A stretch of DNA of 64,000 nucleotides from Microbacterium allomyrinae (GCF_020682705.1 NZ_JAGTTN010000001.1:372001-436000), one strand, 5' to 3'; shown: positions 7,964-16,366, counted from the first letter of the stretch. Numbers and translations are program-made. The notes: generated from the letters alone by a model not told the origin.

Positions 7964-8866
7964 TTGAGTGAGGCGGAAGTCTGGCGACCGCTCGGCGTGG
8001 ACTCGGACGACGACATAGCCGAGTACGACGCGCTACATGACGGCTTGCCGAAATGGATGGTCTCGGCCTACTGGGCGTGGGTCCGTAGCGGCATCACATC
8101 GTGGCGACGCTATCCGGACGGTAGCGGCTCCGTCGCCCACCTTCGTGAGTCTGATACCGAACAGATGGCACAAACCCTACGCATCCCAATGCCGATCTCT
8201 CGCCACCGAGGTCGTGCGGACTACACAATCGGACAGGGGCACCTCTCTGCAGCCATGACCGCACTGCAGAAGCACAGCAATGCTCTTCAGATCGCGGACT
8301 ATATGCTCGCGCACTTCGAGGGCGTGCTGCTCGATGAACTCGATGCGCTTCTAGAACGGAGCAAGTCGGCGTGGCGTGTCGGTACACGCGCGGGCAAACC
8401 AGGCATTGTCCGTCGTGTCCCCGAAGGCGTCCAGGTCGGCGGCGATCTGGTCATGGCCCGGTCGGGACGTGCCGGGGTCCGGCTGGCGCGAGCGTGGGAA
8501 GAACTCTACGGACAGAACCCGAACCCGAGCGAGGCATACCGGCTAGCGATCCTCGCTGTCGAGGATGCCGCCGTTCCCATCGTCGCCTCGAACGACGCGT
8601 CGGCGACGTTAGGCAAGGTTCTAAACCAAGTCGATAACGGCGGCTGGCGGCTGCCGATGAACCGTGAGCACGAGAAAGCCACGTCTCACGACGTCCTTGT
8701 GGGCATGATCCGACTTCTGTGGCACGGTCAGCACGACCGCCACGGCGGTCAACCTTCCGGCCCCGGCAACGTCAGCATGGAAGAGGCGACCGTGGCTGTC
8801 GGCCTCGCGACGACGCTCGTCCAGTTCTTCGACGCCGGGCTCGTCCGCCGAGAGACCTCGGCGTAG
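7964..8866 (+). CDS. Abi_C/HEPN-like protein (possible abortive infection)
   Basis: The 300-residue product has a C-terminal region reminiscent of the abortive-infection C-terminal (HEPN-like) domain: an acidic helix AYRLAILAVEDAAVPIV near 190-206, LGKVL near 217, and MIRLLWHGQHDRHGG near 246-260, an R...H-type motif. A final helix EEATVAVGLATTLVQFF follows. HEPN proteins are often RNases in toxin or abortive-infection systems. The N-terminal 180 residues are unrecognised. The start is a TTG with a G-rich stretch (TGGGGGC) upstream. The assignment rests on motif resemblance alone. Confidence 0.5.
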   Translation: MSEAEVWRPLGVDSDDDIAEYDALHDGLPKWMVSAYWAWVRSGITSWRRYPDGSGSVAHLRESDTEQMAQTLRIPMPISRHRGRADYTIGQGHLSAAMTALQKHSNALQIADYMLAHFEGVLLDELDALLERSKSAWRVGTRAGKPGIVRRVPEGVQVGGDLVMARSGRAGVRLARAWEELYGQNPNPSEAYRLAILAVEDAAVPIVASNDASATLGKVLNQVDNGGWRLPMNREHEKATSHDVLVGMIRLLWHGQHDRHGGQPSGPGNVSMEEATVAVGLATTLVQFFDAGLVRRETSA

Positions 8867-9002
8867 TCGAGGGGATGCCCGCCGCTTTCCGTCGGGCCTG
8901 AGACCGGCCAAGGGTCTACGACCGCCGTAGCCGCGTGGCGTCGTCGCCGCCGACGGGCATCCCGGTCTAGATCGCCACGCCGCCGCGCTCTCGCGTTCAT
9001 GA

Positions 9003-9266
9003 TCAGCGCGACGGCGGCGGCTTCATCGGCCAGGGCCAGCCGACGTCGGTCGGCGAGCTCGTTGCGGCGATAGGCGGGGGCGAGGTCGGAGCGATCGGTC
9101 CACGTCTGTCGATGTACGCCGTTAGCCGGTCATCCCAACTCCACGGTTCATCGAGGCCCGCCCGGTCGGCGGCGCCACTCGCGGCGAACAGGCGGAAGGT
9201 AGGCGGGCCTCGACGCCCAGCGGCACCGGCCAGCCGGTCGCGGCCTCTATGCCGATGCGCGCTCAC
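9003..9266 (-). CDS. Doubtful small ORF overlapping an upstream gene
   Basis: This 87-residue frame starts with a GTG inside the last codons of the 9247-9729 gene, as coupled genes do. It contains a plausible folded segment, LDEPWSWDDRLTAYIDRRG. Its proline-rich end and lack of relatives that I recognise leave it uncertain. The surrounding stretch 8867-9246 shows no better candidate. Confidence 0.3.
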   Translation of the reverse strand: MSAHRHRGRDRLAGAAGRRGPPTFRLFAASGAADRAGLDEPWSWDDRLTAYIDRRGPIAPTSPPPIAATSSPTDVGWPWPMKPPPSR

Positions 9267-9729
9267 GGGTCATCCGCGCCGCAGCGCGCGTACACGGTTC
9301 GGTGTGAGTCTTCGTGGTCGTTCTCATGGTTCCCTCCTTGTTGTCGACTGTCGGACTAGATGCGACCGGCCAGCAGGGCGGCGTTGCCCGCTGCCACCCG
9401 GGCCCCGCAGACGCCCCGCGCGGACGGACCCCCTCGGCGGCGTGGATGCAGGCGACAGCGGGCGCGCCGGGCACGACCGCTTCACGGTCCCACCGGGCCC
9501 TGACCTGCTCGGGCGTCATCCCGCTCGGCTCGTTGCCGACCGACGCCGGGGCAGGGCCCTTCTTCACAGGCGGCTTCTCACGCCCGCCGTAGTACCAGCG
9601 CTCGTCGCGATACTCGCCCTGTGCAATCGCGCGGTACGCGTTCTCGGTAGCCCTCACCTGCGCGTCCTCGTGCGTCTGGTGGGCGATACGGATGTGATCC
9701 TTATCTTGCTCGCGGGTGCGGTGCGACAT
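9247..9729 (-). CDS. Small hydrophilic island protein with an internal second start
   Basis: The 160-residue product begins with a convincing hydrophilic helix-rich section (HIRIAHQTHEDAQVRATEN) and has GAGGAG six bases before its ATG. After residue 100 the composition becomes irregular. An in-frame ATG at 9327 has an almost perfect ribosome site, AAGGAGGGAACC, and would give a separate 26-residue peptide with the same stop. Either two nested products are made, or the frame past residue 100 is not what was originally translated. No known domain is seen. Confidence 0.5.
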   Translation of the reverse strand: MSHRTREQDKDHIRIAHQTHEDAQVRATENAYRAIAQGEYRDERWYYGGREKPPVKKGPAPASVGNEPSGMTPEQVRARWDREAVVPGAPAVACIHAAEGVRPRGASAGPGWQRATPPCWPVASSPTVDNKEGTMRTTTKTHTEPCTRAAARMTRERASA

Positions 9730-9821
9730 CTTCGACTCCTCTATCTCGGTAAGGACTCTTGGCGGCGGCGGCTGCGTGCGGCGACGATCAGCGTCCGCGT
9801 TCCATTGTTAATGTCGGTCGA

Positions 9822-10091
9822 ATGGCAGAGACCTTCGCGCAGATGCGCGCTATGACCGACGAGGAACTCGTCAAGCAACACGACGAGTCCGCTCGGAACA
9901 CGACTGTTGGGCTCGCGCATTACGAAGACGAACTTCGTCATCGTGATCTGACGCGTTCGGCTGCGGCGTCCACTCGGCTCGCAGAAGAGTCGCACCGGCT
10001 CGCGAGGCAGTCCCACAAACTGACGATCGCCAACACGGTCTTGTCCGTCGTCGCGGTCATCGTGGCGATCGTGGCGCTGTTCGTGCGGTGA
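9822..10091 (+). CDS. Small tail-anchored membrane protein
   Basis: The 89-residue protein has a hydrophilic helical body (MTDEELVKQHDESARNT through HRLARQSHKL) and ends with one membrane helix (about residues 68-88). This suggests a tail anchor or a holin-like or accessory phage protein. The ATG at 9822 is chosen because an upstream reading from 9759 adds a low-quality alanine stretch. Function unknown. Confidence 0.55.
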   Translation: MAETFAQMRAMTDEELVKQHDESARNTTVGLAHYEDELRHRDLTRSAAASTRLAEESHRLARQSHKLTIANTVLSVVAVIVAIVALFVR

Positions 10092-10180
10092 GTAGCCCGT
10101 CATGACCGGCCGCCCTTCATACACGCCCGGAATGTGGCCGACGACGTGACGACACCGGCGAGAAGTTCTCCCCGAGCGCC

Positions 10181-10548
10181 TCGCTCCGATGATTGAACTG
10201 TCCTGCGCCTGCAAGGGTCCCGAAGGGCTGCTGTTCGGCGACGGCGTCAACCACATGCGCAACTCAGGCGCACAGGGATGGTTCGCGCACGCGGTCCGCC
10301 GCGCGCAGGCTGTGGACCCGTCGATGCCGCGGCTGACGCCTCATGACCTCCGCCACACCGCCGCATCGCTCGCGATCAGCTCCGGCGCCAACGTGAAGGC
10401 CGTGCAGCGGATGCTGGGGCACGCGTCGGCGGCCATGACGCTCGACACCTACGCCGACCTCTTCGACGACGACTTGGATGCCGTCGCAACGCGCCTCAAC
10501 GATGCGATGCCGCTGGTAGCACTGCCGTCAGGTCCGCAGACCCGCTAC
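10181..10548 (+). repeat. Direct repeat copy B (integrase 3' end)
   Basis: This copy is collinear with 5676-6043. Homology begins at TCGCTCCGATGAT and ends at CGCTAC, after which the two copies diverge completely. Confidence 0.95.
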
Positions 10549-10563
10549 GCCCGACCGACGTAA
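10189..10563 (+). pseudogene. Truncated integrase remnant
   Basis: The frame encodes 124 residues equal to the C-terminal third of the 4928-6058 integrase. It keeps HDLRHTAAS, LGHA and the Tyr in TLDTYADLF, but it lacks the arm-binding and core-binding domains and the first catalytic arginine, so it cannot recombine. No ribosome site is visible. Its place about 230 bases from tRNA-Arg suggests it is the relic of an earlier element integrated at this tRNA, or a by-product of recombination between two related elements. Confidence 0.9.
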
Positions 10564-10781
10564 CGCCGGAGAGCAGACTGCTCAATTTTCGACGAGGCAC
10601 AGGACGCCAGAAATGCTCGATTTCGTCGTTCTGAGACGTCGAACGACGCTCCGTGAAGGGCGTCAAATCTGCGTCGGTTTCGGCTCACAGCTTTCTCAAA
10701 TGCGGCCAAAAAGCGGCCAAGAACGCAATTTGAGTGGTCTGACCTCAGAAGAAATCCCTGGTCAGAGCTAAAAAAAGACTG

Positions 10782-10853
10782 TGCCCCTGGAGGGACTCGA
10801 ACCCCCAACCCTCTCCTTAGGACGGAGCAGCTCTTCCATTGAGCTACAGAGGC
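10782..10853 (-). tRNA. tRNA-Arg (anticodon CCT)
   Basis: The minus strand folds as a 72-base tRNA. The acceptor GCCTCTG pairs with CAGGGGC, the D stem is GCTC/GAGC, the anticodon loop GTCCTAA gives CCT (reads AGG), and the T arm GGGGG-TTCGAGT-CCCTC follows. The discriminator is A and no CCA is encoded. Base 32 is G, which is less common. Seven T follow on the minus strand a few bases downstream. Probable attachment site of the neighbouring island. Confidence 0.95.
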
Positions 10854-10932
10854 TTGCGCCATCCATTCTAGAGCGGGTCGAGCACCCAATCCGATTCTCC
10901 CTCAATACATGACAACCAAGCGTGCCGCTCCT

Positions 10933-10965
10933 TTCGGGCCGCCGAACCGCATTCGGGCCGCCGAA
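10933..10965. repeat. Two 14-base direct repeats upstream of mntP
   Basis: TTCGGGCCGCCGAA occurs at 10933-10946 and 10952-10965. Each copy is partly self-complementary. They sit 45-80 bases before the mntP start and could be regulator sites or part of a structured leader. Confidence 0.4.
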
Positions 10966-11010
10966 GTCGGCATGATGTTCGGGGCCTTCCCGCGCCCGAG
11001 AGAGGTTCCC

Positions 11011-11571
11011 GTGTCGATCTTCAACCTGCTCGTCGTCGCCGTCGGTGTCTCTGCCGATGCGTTTGCGGTGTCGCTCGCGCAGGGTGTGCGCATCCGACGT
11101 CACCTGCACCGCGACGCGCTGCTCGTCGCACTGACCTTCGGCTTGTTCCAGGCGCTCATGCCGCTGCTCGGATGGCTGCTCGGCGCACAGTTCAGCAGCT
11201 TCATCGCCCCGATCGACCACTGGGTCGCGTTCACGCTGCTGCTGCTCATCGGCGGCAAGATGCTGTGGGAGGCCTTCCGCGCCGATCACAGCGAGCAGAC
11301 GAACGGCCGGGTGCGACCGCGCGAGCTGCTCCTCCTCGCGGTCGCGACGAGCATCGACGCACTCGCGGTCGGCCTCAGCTTCGCGTTCCTGCACGTCGAC
11401 ATCGTGCCGGCCGTGATCGTGATCGGAGTGATCACCGCCGCGCTCACCTACCTCGGCGTCGTGCTGGGCCACCGCGTCGGCACTCGCTTCCAGGCACCCG
11501 CCGAAGTGGTGGGAGGGCTGGTGCTCATCGGCATCGGCGTCAAGATCCTCGTCGAGCACCTGACCGCCTGA
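11011..11571 (+). CDS. mntP: MntP-type manganese efflux pump
   Basis: The 186-residue membrane protein exports Mn2+ to prevent manganese toxicity. It shows the two-fold repeat of the family with paired acidic motifs, VGVSADAFAVSLAQG in helix 1 and ATSIDALAVGLSFAF in helix 4, and about six membrane helices. The GTG at 11011 is preferred over an ATG at 10909 because GAGAGG precedes it and the length then equals the usual 185-190 residues. I saw no yybP-ykoY riboswitch consensus upstream; two 14-base direct repeats are there instead. Confidence 0.9.
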   Translation: MSIFNLLVVAVGVSADAFAVSLAQGVRIRRHLHRDALLVALTFGLFQALMPLLGWLLGAQFSSFIAPIDHWVAFTLLLLIGGKMLWEAFRADHSEQTNGRVRPRELLLLAVATSIDALAVGLSFAFLHVDIVPAVIVIGVITAALTYLGVVLGHRVGTRFQAPAEVVGGLVLIGIGVKILVEHLTA

Positions 11572-11586
11572 CCCGAGAGGGCAGTC

Positions 11587-12015
11587 CTACTGCAGGCAGA
11601 ACTCGTTCCCCTCGGGATCTTGCATCTGGAAGTACAGCTCGGGCCACGGACCCCAGGTCTGATCCACCAGCCGCACGACCTCGGCGCCGAGTGCGACCAG
11701 CCGGTCCTTCTCCGCGTCGAGCTCTTCGCGGGTCGGTCGGCGGCCCGGCGTCGCGCTGATGTCGAGATGCAGGCGGTTGCGACCACTCTTGGGCTCGGGC
11801 GCGTGATGGAAGAAGAACCGCGGCCCGATACCGTCGGGGTCCTCTGCCATGCCTCGGTGCGCGAGATCCGTCTCGGTCACCCCCGACGCGAGCAGCTCGC
11901 TCTTGAGCGGCTCCTCCCACGTCGCTTCGGGATACCCGAAGACCGCGCCCCAGAATCGCGCGAGCGCGGGGGGATCGACGGCGTAGAACGTGATGTTTCC
12001 GAGCTTCGAACTCAT
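11587..12015 (-). CDS. VOC family (glyoxalase-like) protein
   Basis: The 142-residue protein matches the Glyoxalase_6 branch of the vicinal oxygen chelate fold. It has two beta-alpha-beta repeats starting at NITFYAVDPPALARFW and ending LYFQMQDPEGNEFCLQ, a metal-type HLD in NRLHLDIS and a final Glu in GNEFC. Such proteins include dioxygenases, isomerases and antibiotic-binding proteins, and the substrate cannot be told here. AAGGAG precedes the ATG. It lies downstream of the ABC pair on the same strand but is separated by 80 bases. Confidence 0.85.
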   Translation of the reverse strand: MSSKLGNITFYAVDPPALARFWGAVFGYPEATWEEPLKSELLASGVTETDLAHRGMAEDPDGIGPRFFFHHAPEPKSGRNRLHLDISATPGRRPTREELDAEKDRLVALGAEVVRLVDQTWGPWPELYFQMQDPEGNEFCLQ

Positions 12016-12095
12016 GGCATCTCCTTCTCATCGGAGAGCTTGGCGACCACGCTAGACCACCCCGCAGACACCCGCGGAACTCCCCCGCGACGAAC

Positions 12096-13820
12096 TCAGG
12101 ACGCCGGGCGCTGATGCCACGTGTCCCACAGGCGGCGGTACGCACCGTCCGCGTTGAGGAGTTCTTCGTGAGTGCCCTCTTCGACGATCCTGCCGGCATC
12201 CAGAACGATGATGGTGTCGGCCGTCGCCGCCTGATCGAGCCGGTGCGCGATCGTGATCGTGGTGTGACGTGCGGCCAACGCGGTCGCCGCGTGACCCAGC
12301 TCGCCGTCGCCGTTCGCTCCCGCCTCGGACGCGGCCTCGTCCAGGATGAGGACGTCGGGCGCGAACAGCTCCACCCTCGCCAGGGCGAGCTGCTGCCGAC
12401 GCGTCTCGGTGAGAACCGCCCCACCGTCGCCGATTCTGGTGTCGAGCCCGGCGGCGAGATCTTCGACCCACGACGCACCGACGACAGCGAGCGCCCGGTG
12501 CAGCTCGTCGTCGCCGGCATCCGGCTTCGCGATCCTCAGATCGTCCCGGATGGAACCTGCGAACATGTGGTTCTCCTGGCTGACGAGCGCGACGCGCGAG
12601 GAGTGCGTGCCGAACCCGATCGCCCCGCCAGAGGGCGCGAGTTCCCCATTGACCAGCGAGGCGATGGTGCTCTTTCCGGCTCCGCTCGCACCGACGATCG
12701 CGAGATGCCCGCCGTGGGGAAGGTCGAAAGTGATACCCGAGAGCACATCGCGTGTGCCGTAGGCGAAGGTCACATCCTGCAGCGACACCGCGGCGCCCGT
12801 CGATGCCTGCGCCTGCGGACGAGCGCGCTCCTCGGCGGCCGGCTCATCGAGGATGCCGACGAGGCGGGCAAGACTCGCCGCCGCACGCTGCAGATCGTCG
12901 AAGCTCGCAAGAACCGTGCCGATCGGGCCGAAGAGCTGCATGAAGAGGAGCGCGGCCGCCGTCGCGGCGCCCACCGTGCCGGCACCGGTGGAGACGAGAA
13001 GCCACCCGACCGCCAGGATCGCAGCCAGCCCGATGAACTCTGCGATGTTGAGCCGCCCCCAGAACCGGGCACCCACGCGCGTCGCCGCGAGCACGAGGTC
13101 GGCCTCCCGTCGCGCCGCGTCGTCGATGCGCCCCTCGAACTCGGGGCCGGACCCGAACGCGGTGACCGTGGCGTGGCCATCCAGCGCCTCCAGCGTGAGC
13201 TGGGATCGGGCACCCGCGGCCGCACGCGACGCTCGGTACAGCGGCTGCGACCGCTTCAGATACAGGCGAACGGCCATCACCTGAAGCGGCACGGCCAGAA
13301 GTGCGGCGAGCGTCAGGCGCGGGTCGATGAAGGCCAGTCCGACCGCCGAGGTCGCCACGAGGAATGCCGCCGACGCGGCGCCCGGCAGAATCGACGACAC
13401 CGTGTCGCCGACCACGGCGACATCGGCGGTCACACGCGAGATCACCTCGCCGCGGCCGGCCGCTTCGATGCGTCGCTCGGGAAGGCGCATCACGTGCACG
13501 AAGACGTCCAGGCGAAGCTTCGCCAGCATCCGCTCCCCCAGCCGCGCCACCGCGACGCGGGACCAGACCGCGAAGACGGCCAGCAGCACGGCGAGGACGG
13601 CAAGCGCGACGAGGAGCGGGACGAGCCGTCGGTGATCCGCCTCGTCGCCGACCGCGGCATCCACGATCTCGCCCAGCAGCAGCGGCGTCGCAACCCCGGC
13701 GATCGCACCGGCGAGCAAAGCCACCAGCGCCCGCACGAAGCCCGGCACGTGTCCTGTCACGAGGTCGCGCATCGCACGCCGCGTTCGCACCGGCGTCGCA
13801 ATCGGAAGCGGAAGACTCAT
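12096..13820 (-). CDS. ABC transporter half-subunit with intact Walker A (siderophore-type)
   Basis: The 574-residue protein fuses an N-terminal six-helix type IV (exporter-fold) membrane domain to a nucleotide-binding domain. Walker A GASGAGKST (377-385), Q-loop Gln415, Walker B DVLILDEA (489-496) and switch His526 are present. The signature, normally LSGGQ, is replaced by LTETRRQ near 470. Its start forms an ATGA overlap with the stop of the upstream half-subunit, so a heterodimer is expected. With the AraC regulator, the iron box and siderophore uptake genes nearby, it resembles YbtPQ or IrtAB, which move siderophores; direction of transport is open. Confidence 0.88.
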   Translation of the reverse strand: MSLPLPIATPVRTRRAMRDLVTGHVPGFVRALVALLAGAIAGVATPLLLGEIVDAAVGDEADHRRLVPLLVALAVLAVLLAVFAVWSRVAVARLGERMLAKLRLDVFVHVMRLPERRIEAAGRGEVISRVTADVAVVGDTVSSILPGAASAAFLVATSAVGLAFIDPRLTLAALLAVPLQVMAVRLYLKRSQPLYRASRAAAGARSQLTLEALDGHATVTAFGSGPEFEGRIDDAARREADLVLAATRVGARFWGRLNIAEFIGLAAILAVGWLLVSTGAGTVGAATAAALLFMQLFGPIGTVLASFDDLQRAAASLARLVGILDEPAAEERARPQAQASTGAAVSLQDVTFAYGTRDVLSGITFDLPHGGHLAIVGASGAGKSTIASLVNGELAPSGGAIGFGTHSSRVALVSQENHMFAGSIRDDLRIAKPDAGDDELHRALAVVGASWVEDLAAGLDTRIGDGGAVLTETRRQQLALARVELFAPDVLILDEAASEAGANGDGELGHAATALAARHTTITIAHRLDQAATADTIIVLDAGRIVEEGTHEELLNADGAYRRLWDTWHQRPAS

Positions 13821-15469
13821 GCTCGGGTCCTGCCTTCGCTCGGTGCCGCATCCACGACGGCCGCTTCCTCGCCCGACGCATCCACGAGCACGTCGCACAT
13901 GCTCAGCAGCGCGGGGCTGGTGGTGAAGAGCAGCGTGGTCCGGCCGGCACGGTGCCGGCGGATCCCTTCGGCGATCCCCGCCTGGGTGACGGCGTCGACG
14001 GATGTCGCAGGCTCGCGCAGCACGAGCACCGCAGGATCCGCGGCGAGCGCACGCGCGAGCGCGACGCGTTGACGCTGGCCGCCGGAGAGCAGCCGCCCCC
14101 GCTCTCCGATCTCACGACCCCACCCCTCGACGAGGAGGATGTCCGAGAGCGCCGCCGCCTCGGCGGCCGCTCTGACGTGGGCATCGTCCAGCGCCGATCC
14201 ACGCGGAACGACGTTGTCGCCCACCGTGCCGGTGAACAGCGCCGGCTCGTGCGGCGGAGCTATCAGCCCCGGCCGCGCACCGGCCGCGGGCGGCCCGACC
14301 AGCGGCACGCCGTCGATGTGGACGTGTCCGTCGTCCGATCGACCGAGACCGGCGAGGCGATCGTGCGCGGCGATGGCGTCCTCCTCGTCGAGCACCAGCC
14401 CGACCATGCTCCCGGCGGGCACGTCGAGGGTGAGCTCGCCTCCGGACGGCAGGCGCAGTCCACGAATCCTCACGTCCCCCGGGCCGTGCTCGATCTGGCT
14501 TCCCGGCCCGGAGACAGTTCCGGCGAGAACGTCCATCCGCCCGGCCGACGCACGCACACGGGCCATCTGGGCTCCGACGAGACCGAGTCCGGCGATGGGC
14601 CACTGCAGGAACTGCGCGAGGCCGACGACGGTCACGAGCTGACCCGGCGTGAGATCGCCCGCGACGACAGCGGCCGAGGCGATGGCGGCGAGCAGCACGA
14701 GGTAGGCGCCCGAGATCAACGAGCTGACGCCGGTGAAGGCACCCTCCGCGTACGACGCGCGCAGCGCCGCTCGGAGCGAGCGCTCGTTGACGTGGCGGAA
14801 GCGGCGGATCGCCTCATCCTCGGCACCGAGCCCCTTCACCGAACGAAGGCCCGACAGCAGATCGCCGGCCAGGGCGGACGACGCGGCGAGCGCTTCCTGC
14901 TCGGCGCTGCTGCGTCGCTCGAGCGGCCTCGTGCAGAAGTGCAGCACGACCATCACGACCGGGGTGCCGACGAGCACGAGCGCGGCAAGAGGCGGCGAGA
15001 TCACCAGAAGGGCGATGGATGCCGTGAGGACGGCAGCGCCGGAAGCTATGGCCCGCGAGATGGTCCAGACGACGGTGGCCGCCTCGTCGACATCCGACGA
15101 GAGCGTGGACAGCATCTGCCCGGCGGGGCCGGGGAAGGACACCCTCGGCGCGAGCAGCCGGGCGATCAGGCCGCGCCGATCGCCGTACGTGGTCTCCACG
15201 TAGGCACGCGTGGCCGCGAGCTCTCCCATGCGCCACACCGACAGCAGCGTGAGGAACACGACAGCGAGCACCGCAAGCGTTCCCAGCAGCAGCCACGGAT
15301 CCGACGGGGCGATCGCGACATCGATCGCGATCCCGACGACGATCGGCACGAGTGCTTCGCACGATTGATGGAGCGAGAACCCCAGCGATGCGAGCGCGAC
15401 GCGTCCGCGCTGACCACGCCGGATGAGTGTCGCAGGCACCACGGCGGGCACAGAATCAACAAGGGGCAC
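13817..15469 (-). CDS. ABC transporter half-subunit with degenerate ATP site (siderophore-type)
   Basis: The 550-residue partner has the same fold, but its nucleotide-binding domain has decayed. The Walker A place reads GLVLDEEDA (357-365) without Lys or Thr, no Q-loop Gln is visible, Walker B is VLVLREP with Arg485 instead of Asp, and the switch His is lost (TTSPAL). The signature LSGGQRQR at 461-468 is perfect. It can therefore complete the ATP site of its partner but not bind ATP normally itself. Four GTG codons (15469, 15451, 15442, 15439) compete as start; none has a good ribosome site. An iron box lies 12 bases upstream. Confidence 0.85.
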   Translation of the reverse strand: MPLVDSVPAVVPATLIRRGQRGRVALASLGFSLHQSCEALVPIVVGIAIDVAIAPSDPWLLLGTLAVLAVVFLTLLSVWRMGELAATRAYVETTYGDRRGLIARLLAPRVSFPGPAGQMLSTLSSDVDEAATVVWTISRAIASGAAVLTASIALLVISPPLAALVLVGTPVVMVVLHFCTRPLERRSSAEQEALAASSALAGDLLSGLRSVKGLGAEDEAIRRFRHVNERSLRAALRASYAEGAFTGVSSLISGAYLVLLAAIASAAVVAGDLTPGQLVTVVGLAQFLQWPIAGLGLVGAQMARVRASAGRMDVLAGTVSGPGSQIEHGPGDVRIRGLRLPSGGELTLDVPAGSMVGLVLDEEDAIAAHDRLAGLGRSDDGHVHIDGVPLVGPPAAGARPGLIAPPHEPALFTGTVGDNVVPRGSALDDAHVRAAAEAAALSDILLVEGWGREIGERGRLLSGGQRQRVALARALAADPAVLVLREPATSVDAVTQAGIAEGIRRHRAGRTTLLFTTSPALLSMCDVLVDASGEEAAVVDAAPSEGRTRA

Positions 15470-15480
15470 GAAGTGGTAGC

Positions 15481-15499
15481 TTAGGTTCGCCTTACTCGT
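15481..15499. promoter_or_regulatory. Iron box (DtxR/IdeR operator), divergent region
   Basis: TTAGGTTCGCCTTACTCGT matches the 19-base consensus TTAGGTTAGGCTAACCTAA at 12 positions, with a strong left half. It lies between the divergent ABC transporter and AraC genes, so iron-bound DtxR could repress both. Confidence 0.6.
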
Positions 15500-15526
15500 G
15501 GCGACAAGACGACAGGCGGACAGATC

Positions 15527-16312
15527 ATGTCGTGGAGCAGACAGGACCCCGAGCCGGATCCGTGGCGCGTCGACACCGTCGACATCGCTGTGGCCGAACG
15601 GGTCGAGTGGGACCGCCACGCGCACGAAGACATGCACGAACTTCTCTGGGGCACTCGCGGCACCTTGACGGTCGAGACGGACGACGGATGGTTCGCCGTG
15701 CCGAGCGCTCTCGGAATCTGGATACCCGCGGGAGTGATGCACCGGGTCGTCGCCGCCCCCAGAACCACGTTCCGCTGCACGTACTTCGATCCGGCGCTCG
15801 GATCCCCGGGCGACAAGACCACCGCGGTCGCGATGCCGGAACTGAACCAGGCGCTGCTCACCCGGCTCGCGGACGAATCCCGTCTCCCCGTGAATGCGCG
15901 CCGGCATGCCGAGCAACTCGTCACCTGGCTCCTCCAACCGGTGATGCTCACGACGGTGGATCTTCCGCTTCCTTCCGATGACAGAACGCGCCGGGTGGCC
16001 GAGATGCTGCTCGACGACCCCGCCGACGCGCGATCCCTCGACGAGTGGGGACGCGAAGTGGGAGCCAGTGCACGCAACCTCTCGCGGCTGTTCGTCGCCG
16101 AGACGGGTCTCAGCTTCGCGGAATGGCGCACTCGTGCCCGCATCCGGCGCGCCATCGAATGGCTTGCTGCCGACCACTCCGTCGTGTCGGTCAGCGCACG
16201 GGTCGGCTATGCCACGCCGAGCGCGTTCGTGCAGGCGTTCCGGCGCGAGATCGGGCACACACCGGGCGAGTTCGCCGGTGCCAGATCCGGAATCGGGCAG
16301 AGGTTGTCCTGA
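15527..16312 (+). CDS. AraC family transcriptional regulator
   Basis: The 261-residue regulator has an N-terminal cupin-like sensing domain (about 1-110, with HAHEDMHELLW and WIPAGVMHRV) and a C-terminal double helix-turn-helix (about 160-255), including LDEWGREVGASARNLSRLF and VSARVGYATPSAFVQAFRREIGHTP. It is divergent from the two-subunit ABC transporter and sits before the uptake operon, the arrangement of YbtA-type regulators that activate siderophore genes when the siderophore is present. The iron box upstream suggests that it is made in iron shortage. Confidence 0.9.
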   Translation: MSWSRQDPEPDPWRVDTVDIAVAERVEWDRHAHEDMHELLWGTRGTLTVETDDGWFAVPSALGIWIPAGVMHRVVAAPRTTFRCTYFDPALGSPGDKTTAVAMPELNQALLTRLADESRLPVNARRHAEQLVTWLLQPVMLTTVDLPLPSDDRTRRVAEMLLDDPADARSLDEWGREVGASARNLSRLFVAETGLSFAEWRTRARIRRAIEWLAADHSVVSVSARVGYATPSAFVQAFRREIGHTPGEFAGARSGIGQRLS

Positions 16313-16366
16313 CCGCGACACGTTCTGGCGCCCGGACGACATCTCGGGGTGAATACTTGGGCGAGG

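Larger units (their letters stand above)
1..10781. mobile_element. Genomic island (right portion) ending at tRNA-Arg(CCT)
   Basis: This stretch combines defence-type genes, one intact tyrosine recombinase (4928-6058), a truncated copy of its 3' end (10181-10548) and several unknown small membrane proteins, and it stops next to a tRNA-Arg gene. Tyrosine recombinases commonly integrate at tRNA 3' ends, and here the truncated copy sits about 230 bases from the 3' end of the tRNA. I found no duplicated tRNA 3' segment that would mark the far end, so the left border probably lies upstream of the window. The island may be two nested elements. Extent is inferred. Confidence 0.55.

Noticed and set aside
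10864..11010. yybP-ykoY manganese riboswitch before mntP
   Set aside because: The conserved GGGGAGUAG and closing-loop segments were not found.
12114..15484. Long plus-strand frames opposite the ABC transporter pair
   Set aside because: The minus-strand genes show full ABC motifs and coupled starts; the plus frames are arginine-rich shadows.
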